Source: Akkermansiaceae bacterium UBA1518
Lineage (GTDB): Bacteria; Verrucomicrobiota; Verrucomicrobiia; Verrucomicrobiales; Akkermansiaceae
Assembly: GCA_002323895.1 (NCBI GenBank)
Contig: DCQM01000190.1
Span: forward strand, 1-10,074
Length of the DNA: 10,074 nt
Reading direction: 5' to 3'
In this document: positions 1 through 4,955 of the stretch, in pieces
Position numbering within the stretch: the stretch's first letter is position 1
Layout of the letters: each line of letters starts with the position of its first letter
Notes under the pieces: model-generated
The model's database searches: none
What the model was told of the DNA's origin: nothing
What the model saw: the letters and a program-made list of their open reading frames with translations, nothing else
Made by a program: the position numbers and the translations under genes

Positions 1-597
1 CGCAAACTCCTTGCAAGCCCAGCTTTCCCCGATCTCGATCGAAAATCGCTAATGGCGCGTGTCATTAAAAAGGTTCCTGAGACTCAAGAAATGGTTTCTG
101 GGGAAAATCAGGCAAAGGGTGATGATACTCTCCTCGTTTCCTTCGAAAGTCTTGACCGTCGTAAGGCAGAGTATGAGGAGCTAGTTAACAAGAGAATTCC
201 GGCTAACGTTAAAGAAATCTCAACAGCTCGTGCACACGGTGACCTTCGTGAGAATTTTGAATATCACGCAGCCAAGCAAATGCAGTCTGTTCTTAATTCT
301 CGAAAAAATGATCTTGAACGTGATCTTGAGCGGGCTCGTCCGACTGACTTCAAGGGCGCTGATACTTCGGCGATTAATATCGGAACTAAGGTGATGGTTG
401 CCATTGAAGGTGGTGAAGAGCGTTCAATGACAATGCTAGGGGCTTGGGATGGCGACCCTGAAAAGAATATCGTATCCTATCTCTCCGAGATTGGTCAGGC
501 GCTCCTCGGTAAAGTGGTGGGGGATGTCGCTGAAATCCATGATACTGAAACCGAAGAACTCATCGCGGTGACAATCACCTCTATCAATACCATCTAA
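1..597 (+). CDS. greA: GreA-type transcript cleavage factor, C-terminal part of a longer protein (5' end outside window)
   Basis: The protein rescues backtracked RNA polymerase by stimulating cleavage of the nascent RNA. Numbering from the in-frame ATG at 52, residues about 30-98 form the N-terminal coiled coil. Its acidic-tip motif HGDLRENFEYHAA (62-74) keeps D64 and E67, the counterparts of the catalytic Asp41/Glu44 of E. coli GreA. Residues about 108-180 form the C-terminal FKBP-like domain, with the typical IGQALLGKVVGD stretch. The frame is open through all 17 codons before the ATG up to the window edge, and the ATG has no ribosome binding site. I therefore treat 52 as an internal Met and the gene as partial. 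Chlamydia has a roughly 700-residue GreA fusion, and a similar layout is inferred here. Enolase follows after 34 bp on the same strand, with no terminator seen between them. The GreA domain call is firm; the longer N-terminus is inferred. Confidence 0.88.
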   Translation, partial: RKLLASPAFPDLDRKSLMARVIKKVPETQEMVSGENQAKGDDTLLVSFESLDRRKAEYEELVNKRIPANVKEISTARAHGDLRENFEYHAAKQMQSVLNSRKNDLERDLERARPTDFKGADTSAINIGTKVMVAIEGGEERSMTMLGAWDGDPEKNIVSYLSEIGQALLGKVVGDVAEIHDTETEELIAVTITSINTI

Positions 598-631
598 GCC
601 CACTTTTTCAGAAAAATTTCTAAATATACAT

Positions 632-1912
632 ATGTCGAACACTACCATTCAGTCGATCAAAGGCCGCGAAATCATTGATTCGCGGGGCAATCCTACTGTT
701 GAAGTTGACGTCACCCTTAATGGTGGCGCATTCGGCCGCGCTGCTGTTCCCTCAGGGGCTAGCACCGGTGAACATGAAGCATGGGAGCTTCGTGATGGCG
801 ACGAGGATCGTTACCTAGGAAAGGGCGTCCTTGGCGCCGTTGCTAATATTAACGACAAGATTGCTCCGGCTCTTCTAGGAAATTGTGCTTGTGATCAAAC
901 CAGTGTCGATCAAGCCATGTTGTCCCTCGATGGCTCTCCGAATAAAAAGAATCTCGGAGCAAATGCTCTCCTCGGAACTTCACTCGCGGTAGCGCGTGCG
1001 GCAGCTTCTGCATCGGGCCTTCCTTTATACAAGTATCTCGGTGGTCCTAATGCTAAGGTTCTTCCGGTTCCAATGATGAATATCATTAATGGTGGATCTC
1101 ATTCAGATGCTCCAATTGCTTTTCAGGAATTTATGATTCGGCCAGTGGGTGCTGAGACCTTCAGTAAAGCGGTACAAATGGGTGCTGAAGTCTTTCATAA
1201 CCTAAAGAAGGTTCTTCATGATCGAGGGCTATCTACCGCTGTTGGTGATGAGGGTGGATTTGCCCCGACCTTCAAAGGGACCGAGGATGCTTTAGATACT
1301 GTCACTTTGGCTGTTGAGAAAGCTGGTTATAAAGTGGGTGAGGATATTACTTACGCACTTGATTGCGCTGCTTCAGAGTTCTTCGAGAACGGAGTCTATA
1401 ATTACGCCAAATTTGAAGGAGATGGGGGTGCTCAAAGAGGATCAGAGGAGCAAGCTGTATATTTAGCCGAACTTTGTGAGAAGTATCCTATTGATTCAAT
1501 TGAAGATGGTTGTGACGAGAATGATTGGGATGGCTGGAAGGTTCTCACCGATAAGATCGGTGAGAAGGTCCAGCTTGTAGGCGATGATCTTTTTGTGACC
1601 AACGTTGATTTTCTCCAGAAGGGAATCGATCTCGGTGTGGCAAACTCAATTTTGATCAAGGTCAATCAGATCGGAACTCTTACCGAGACTTTTGATGCTA
1701 TCGAGCTAGGTAAGATTCATGGATATAATTCGGTGATTTCTCATCGGTCGGGGGAGACTGAAGACAGCACGATTGCCCATCTCGCGGTTGCAACCAACGC
1801 AGGTCAAATTAAGACAGGTTCGATGAGCCGGTCTGATAGGATCGCCAAGTATAATCAACTTCTTCGAATCGAAGAGGCGCTTGGAAATAATGCGATTTAT
1901 GGTGGTTCCTAG
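632..1912 (+). CDS. eno: Enolase (phosphopyruvate hydratase)
   Basis: Cytoplasmic glycolytic enzyme that interconverts 2-phosphoglycerate and phosphoenolpyruvate. At 426 residues it has the family's normal length and is full length from MSNTTIQSIKGREIIDSRGNP. Visible active-site elements are the SGAST loop (41-45), H157 in NGGSHSDAP, QEF (165-167), the general acid/base E207 in GDEGG, magnesium ligands D244, E291 and D318, the catalytic base K343 in IKVNQ, SHRSGETED (370-378) and K394. The HSDAPIAFQEFMI variant differs from the E. coli loop and is, from memory, common in Bacteroidetes and Chlorobi-type enolases. The ATG at 632 is the only sensible start. The bases before it are AT-rich with no Shine-Dalgarno sequence. 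It lies 34 bp after the GreA gene, so co-transcription is likely, and a strong terminator follows 24 bp after the stop codon. Confidence 0.98.
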   Translation: MSNTTIQSIKGREIIDSRGNPTVEVDVTLNGGAFGRAAVPSGASTGEHEAWELRDGDEDRYLGKGVLGAVANINDKIAPALLGNCACDQTSVDQAMLSLDGSPNKKNLGANALLGTSLAVARAAASASGLPLYKYLGGPNAKVLPVPMMNIINGGSHSDAPIAFQEFMIRPVGAETFSKAVQMGAEVFHNLKKVLHDRGLSTAVGDEGGFAPTFKGTEDALDTVTLAVEKAGYKVGEDITYALDCAASEFFENGVYNYAKFEGDGGAQRGSEEQAVYLAELCEKYPIDSIEDGCDENDWDGWKVLTDKIGEKVQLVGDDLFVTNVDFLQKGIDLGVANSILIKVNQIGTLTETFDAIELGKIHGYNSVISHRSGETEDSTIAHLAVATNAGQIKTGSMSRSDRIAKYNQLLRIEEALGNNAIYGGS

Positions 1913-1936
1913 GTATTGGGACCTCTTAAATGTTTC

Positions 1937-1968
1937 AAAAACTGTAGGTTTTGCCTGCAGTTTTTTTT
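1937..1968 (+). terminator. Rho-independent terminator after eno
   Basis: A 12 bp stem pairs AAAAACTGTAGG (1937-1948) with CCTGCAGTTTTT (1954-1965) through one T-G wobble. The loop is five bases (TTTTG), and a run of eight T (1961-1968) follows. This is a textbook intrinsic terminator and should end the greA-eno transcript. It lies inside any upstream-extended version of the next reading frame, which argues for the later ATG start of that gene. Confidence 0.9.
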
Positions 1969-2013
1969 GGTTTAGACTTCCTTAGTATCGAGGTTTTGTT
2001 ACCTTCTCAGCCG

Positions 2014-2361
2014 ATGGGCCGCTATTTTCGAGTCGCAACTGACCGTTCGCCTGAGTTTTCGGAAACTCGTGGTGGTCGTGGTTTCTTTGGAAAGCCAACT
2101 TTAGTCCTGTTCTGGTTCTTTGTCTTGGCAGCTTGCTGCGCTGTGGCAATTCCAGCACTCCCTCAATATCACCTTTTGAAGGAAATCGAAGCAGAACTGG
2201 CCGAAACACAGCAAGAGGAAAAGCGGCTTGAGAGGCAAATTCAACAATTAGCTGCCGAGGCACGCGCGCTTGATGAAAACCCGCGCTATTTACAGGAGCG
2301 GGCCCGGGATCCCCTTCGCTACATGCTAAAAGGGGAGACTATTATTCAAATCCAAGACTAG
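2014..2361 (+). CDS. FtsB/DivIC-type septum formation initiator protein
   Basis: Small single-pass divisome protein of the septum formation initiator family (FtsB/DivIC). Such proteins pair with FtsL through coiled coils and link FtsQ to the FtsWI septal synthase. From the ATG at 2014 the product has 115 residues: a cytoplasmic N-terminus of about 28 residues rich in Arg and Gly, a transmembrane helix at about 29-48, a coiled coil at about 52-88 (Glu/Gln/Leu-rich heptads), and the family signature RYLQERARDPLRYMLKGE at 91-108. A longer version from a TTG at 1951 would begin inside the eno terminator and is rejected. There is no Shine-Dalgarno sequence. Gene order eno then ftsB is also found in gammaproteobacteria such as Pseudomonas. 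The terminator in front means it probably has its own promoter, or depends on read-through. Its stop codon overlaps that of the convergent dehydrogenase gene. FtsB and DivIC cannot be separated by sequence alone. Confidence 0.85.
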   Translation: MGRYFRVATDRSPEFSETRGGRGFFGKPTLVLFWFFVLAACCAVAIPALPQYHLLKEIEAELAETQQEEKRLERQIQQLAAEARALDENPRYLQERARDPLRYMLKGETIIQIQD

Positions 2362-3146
2362 ATCGTCATCGAGTTGAATCCGCCATCGACGACAATTTCT
2401 GTGCCTGTGATGAAACCACCGGCTTGATTAGATGCCAAAAGGAGGGTTGCTCCGATCAATTCTTGGGGATTTCCGAATCTTGAGGCTGGAGTGTGGCGTA
2501 AAATTTCAGCGACCCGAACTTCGTCGAGGACCTTGCGATTTTGTTCTGCGGGGAAGAATCCAGGGACCAACGTGTTCACCCGGATGTCGCGATCCGCCCA
2601 TTCGCGGGCAATATTGCGGGTAAGATTGTGGACGGCTGCTTTAGAAGCAGAGTAGGTAAAGACGCGAGAGAGAGGGTTTAGGCCGGAAATAGATCCTAAA
2701 TTAATGATCGAGGCCTGCACATCGCGGCTCAGGAAGTAATTTCCAAAAACTTGGCAGGCGCGCATGACACCGACCAGGTTGACGTCTAAGATTTTGAGGG
2801 CTTCGTCATCTGTAATCTCGACGAATGGACTTGGGGAATTGATTCCCGCGCCGTTTACAAGAATGTCAACCTTGCCAGATTGTTCTACTACTGAGTTTAG
2901 GAGCTCATTGAGTGATTGGCGATCGCTAGCATCTGCTAATGCAAAATATCCCTTCCCGCCTGCTTCCTCTATTATCTTAAGTCGTTCGTTTGCCTTTTCC
3001 TCATTCCGCCCAACTAAAACGACTTCTGCTCCAGCCTTAGCAAGTCCCAGCGCCATACAGGAACAGAGCTCTCCAGTGCCCCCAATCACGACGGCAGTCT
3101 TTCCCTCAAGCCCGAACATCTCCTTTAAAAACTGTGCTGTCTTCAT
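2358..3146 (-). CDS. Short-chain dehydrogenase/reductase, D-mannonate oxidoreductase / gluconate 5-dehydrogenase-like
   Basis: NAD(P)-dependent SDR with a Rossmann fold, 262 residues, a normal classical SDR length. The catalytic tetrad is visible as N123 (DVN), S152 (LGSIS), Y165 and K169 (YSASK). NGAG is at 98-101, and PGFFPAEQNR (195-204) followed by the C-terminal VDGGF (253-257) resembles the SDR group acting on sugar acids (UxuB-like mannonate oxidoreductase, gluconate dehydrogenase). That substrate assignment is only a family-level guess. The nucleotide-binding motif reads GGTGELC (22-28), with Cys28 where the last glycine of the usual motif stands. R47 after the second beta strand would favour NADP(H). 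The ATG at 3146 has no Shine-Dalgarno sequence, and Met10 is a possible alternative start. The gene is alone on its strand between two + strand blocks, so context gives no pathway. Confidence 0.85.
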   Translation of the reverse strand: MKTAQFLKEMFGLEGKTAVVIGGTGELCSCMALGLAKAGAEVVLVGRNEEKANERLKIIEEAGGKGYFALADASDRQSLNELLNSVVEQSGKVDILVNGAGINSPSPFVEITDDEALKILDVNLVGVMRACQVFGNYFLSRDVQASIINLGSISGLNPLSRVFTYSASKAAVHNLTRNIAREWADRDIRVNTLVPGFFPAEQNRKVLDEVRVAEILRHTPASRFGNPQELIGATLLLASNQAGGFITGTEIVVDGGFNSMTI

Positions 3147-3155
3147 GGTGGCTTA

Positions 3156-3183
3156 AGTCTAGTCTGTGGTAGGATAGTCGCAA
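3156..3183 (-). promoter_or_regulatory. Possible weak sigma-70-like promoter for the SDR gene
   Basis: On the - strand, TTGCGA (3183-3178) and TAGACT (3161-3156) are separated by 16 bp. Each matches the TTGACA/TATAAT consensus at 4 of 6 bases. The -10 box lies 9 bp before the ATG, which would leave a 5' leader of only a few bases. Matches of this quality occur by chance, so this is a tentative call. Confidence 0.2.
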
Positions 3184-3265
3184 GAAATCAAAATGGAGAA
3201 GTTGTAAGAAAGGCCCCAAATGATGGGGATTGATGCATTATCCTCCTATTCACGAAATCTTAGAG

Positions 3266-3284
3266 CGAAAACGCAGAATTTTCG
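3266..3284. promoter_or_regulatory. Inverted repeat upstream of mcsA, possible operator
   Basis: CGAAAA (3266-3271) and TTTTCG (3279-3284) form a perfect 6 bp inverted repeat around a 7-base spacer, centred about 49 bp before the mcsA start. It could be a repressor site for the operon or a weak hairpin in the leader. It has no match to CtsR or HrcA operators that I recognise. Confidence 0.2.
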
Positions 3285-3323
3285 GTAGCCATTAGTAGTT
3301 GAATCGTTACCTTCTAAGCGTTG

Positions 3324-3833
3324 ATGAAGTGCGACTCATGCCAAGAAAAGGCCACGGTGTTTTACACACAAGTGACTGAGGGTAAACTTAGGAAGTTTGT
3401 CCTTTGCGAAGCTTGCGCTCAAAAAAAGGGGATCACAAATGTGGATGATCTTTTAATGGGCAATGATTTGCTTGGGAATTCACCACCACAAACCAACGTG
3501 CAAGATATTGTGGCTGAGCTAAATCAGGAAGATTGTAGTTCTTGTGGTTTTTCCTTAGATGATTTCCGAAAAGTCGGTCGGCTCGGCTGTCCTGAATGCT
3601 ATCAGGTTTTTTCTCGTGAGCTCGCGGAGCGTCTTCCTTCGATGCATAAGGGAGGTGTCCATAAGGGGTATTTACCTGAAGGAGTTGCCATAAAACAGGC
3701 CTTGAAATCAGAACTCGCGTGTTTGACCGACAAGTTAGAGAGCGCAATTGAAGATGAGCGGTTTGAAGAAGCTGCAATGCTTCGGGATCAAATTTCTAAA
3801 GTTGAAGAGAAGAAAGGGGTAGTCGACCTATGA
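3324..3833 (+). CDS. mcsA: McsA, zinc-finger/UVR activator of the protein arginine kinase
   Basis: Partner and activator of the arginine kinase McsB, acting in the cytoplasm in ClpC-dependent protein quality control. The 169-residue product has four CxxC pairs: C3/C6, C28/C31, C71/C74 and C89/C92, consistent with two zinc-binding modules. A C-terminal UVR domain at about 130-163 carries the IEDERFEEAAMLRDQI core. This order and size match Firmicutes McsA. I chose the ATG at 3324 over the TTG immediately before it; neither has a Shine-Dalgarno sequence. The stop codon overlaps the mcsB start by 4 bp (ATGA), implying translational coupling. The UVR core closely resembles the one inside ClpC in this window (DQDFEKAAALRDEE), which fits a role in binding the same machine. 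Confidence 0.9.
   Translation: MKCDSCQEKATVFYTQVTEGKLRKFVLCEACAQKKGITNVDDLLMGNDLLGNSPPQTNVQDIVAELNQEDCSSCGFSLDDFRKVGRLGCPECYQVFSRELAERLPSMHKGGVHKGYLPEGVAIKQALKSELACLTDKLESAIEDERFEEAAMLRDQISKVEEKKGVVDL
3813..3819 (+). promoter_or_regulatory. Partial Shine-Dalgarno sequence for mcsB
   Basis: AAAGGGG lies 10 bases before the ATG at 3830, inside the end of mcsA. It is the only purine-rich ribosome-binding-like sequence I found in front of any gene here. It favours 3830 over the adjacent ATG at 3833. Confidence 0.35.
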
Positions 3834-4921
3834 TGCGATTTGCGACACTCCTGCGGCATCCCGCAGATTGGATGATGGGGCACGGAGCAGAAACATCAGT
3901 GGTTCTGACTAGCCGTGTGCGCCTTGCGCGCAATCTCGCCAAATCTCCATTTCCAGGATGGTCTCGGAAGAAAGATCGCGAAGATGTATATTCATCTTTG
4001 CGAGAAAAAGTAGAATTGGTTCCAGGCATGAAAGATGGCTTCTCCCATGAACTTTGTGATTTAGATCCACTACAGAAGCAAGTTTTGGTCGAACGCCACC
4101 TAATTAGCAGGGAGCAGGCTGCTCGGAGTGAAGGGAGTGGTTCGGTGGTAAATCGTAAGCAGACCCTGAGTCTCATGATAAACGAGGAAGACCATTTGCG
4201 GATTCAAGCGATTCGTCCTAGCCTTCAATTAAAAGAAGCGTTCAAGTTGGCCCATGCAGTTGATCAGCGCCTTGAAAAGGTGGTCGACTTCGCTATCGAT
4301 CCAACGCTTGGATACCTCACTGCTTGTCCGACCAATCTAGGGACTGGCATGCGGGCATCGTCGATGCTTCATTTGCCTGGCTTAGTTTTGAGTGATCAAA
4401 TTGGCCCGGTATTGAAGGGAATCAATAAACTTGGTTTAGCTGTTCGTGGGTTATACGGCGAGGGCACCGAGTCCCTGGGGAATCTTTATCAAATTTCAAA
4501 CCAATCGACCCTCGGAGAGACCGAAGAGGAAATTCTCGACCGTTTAACCAAGGTGATAGGCGACGTGGCGCAATATGAACTCCAGGCTCGGGAAAAGCTT
4601 GTGACTGAAGACCCGATAATGGTAAGGGATCGGATCGGTCGCGCGGCAGGTAATCTCTCATATGCTCATATTATTACTTCAAAAGAGGCTCTTAACCATC
4701 TCTCCATGCTCCGCTTGGGTGCTGATCTTACGCTGCTTCCGGCAGATCTAGTTGAGAGTTGCGACCGTTTATTTATGGAGACTCAACCTGCCCACCTCCA
4801 ATGGCGAGCAGGGCGTAAGCTTGAACCGGAGGCTCGTGATGTAATCCGGGCTCAAATGATTCGCGAGCAGTTGCAATCATCGCTACCCCCTGCTATTGAT
4901 TTATCGGGAAAAGAAAAATAA
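3830..4921 (+). CDS. mcsB: McsB, protein arginine kinase (ATP:guanido phosphotransferase family)
   Basis: Phosphorylates arginine side chains in proteins, marking them for degradation by ClpCP. The 363-residue product matches the usual McsB length. Visible features are LTSRVRLARN (26-35) near the N-terminus, NEEDHLR (118-124) with the expected catalytic acid region, LTACPTNLGTGMRAS (163-177) with the phosphagen-kinase cysteine C166, and RGLYGEGTESLGNLYQISNQ (206-225). In the C-terminal helical domain, RDVIRA (336-341) matches the RDxxRA motif known in McsB as the phosphoarginine-binding allosteric site. No free-guanidine kinase features set it apart from McsB, and the McsA neighbour supports the protein-kinase role. 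It overlaps mcsA by 4 bp, and clpC follows after 34 bp. The adjacent ATG at 3833 is an alternative start. Confidence 0.95.
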   Translation: MMRFATLLRHPADWMMGHGAETSVVLTSRVRLARNLAKSPFPGWSRKKDREDVYSSLREKVELVPGMKDGFSHELCDLDPLQKQVLVERHLISREQAARSEGSGSVVNRKQTLSLMINEEDHLRIQAIRPSLQLKEAFKLAHAVDQRLEKVVDFAIDPTLGYLTACPTNLGTGMRASSMLHLPGLVLSDQIGPVLKGINKLGLAVRGLYGEGTESLGNLYQISNQSTLGETEEEILDRLTKVIGDVAQYELQAREKLVTEDPIMVRDRIGRAAGNLSYAHIITSKEALNHLSMLRLGADLTLLPADLVESCDRLFMETQPAHLQWRAGRKLEPEARDVIRAQMIREQLQSSLPPAIDLSGKEK

Positions 4922-4955
4922 AGAAAGCTCCACTCGAACCCATCCTAACAATTCT

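Larger units (their letters stand above)
3147..3320. promoter_or_regulatory. Divergent intergenic region between the SDR gene and mcsA
   Basis: The only intergenic stretch above 100 bp in the window. It must hold the control sequences for both the SDR gene (leftward) and the mcsA-mcsB-clpC operon (rightward), unless they are transcribed from elsewhere. No clear sigma-70 promoter can be named for the operon. I found neither a CtsR-type direct repeat (GGTCAAA family) nor a CIRCE element. It contains a short hairpin of CCCCA/TGGGG (3214-3228) and the perfect inverted repeat listed separately. No small ORF in it looks genuine. Confidence 0.6.

Noticed and set aside
1951..2013. N-terminal extension of the ftsB-type gene from a TTG at 1951
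   Set aside because: The extension would begin inside the eno terminator hairpin. The resulting residues do not resemble an FtsB N-terminus, while the ATG at 2014 gives a normal-sized protein.
2764..3156. 130-codon frame on the + strand opposite the SDR gene
   Set aside because: It is antisense to a well-conserved dehydrogenase, its product is Ser/Pro-rich without a domain, and it is best explained as a shadow.
3147..3320. CtsR or CIRCE heat-shock operator upstream of mcsA
   Set aside because: Looked for because of the operon content. No GGTCAAA-type direct repeat and no TTAGCACTC/GAGTGCTAA pair is present.
3433..4176. Two - strand frames of 114 and 126 codons opposite mcsA and mcsB
   Set aside because: Both lie wholly across conserved genes, show no recognisable motifs, and have the odd composition of antisense translations.
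4896..4955. TTG-initiated extension of ClpC overlapping the end of mcsB
   Set aside because: Recognisable Clp-N similarity starts at the ATG at 4956. The extra 20 residues are lysine-rich and polar, and overlap mcsB in another frame.
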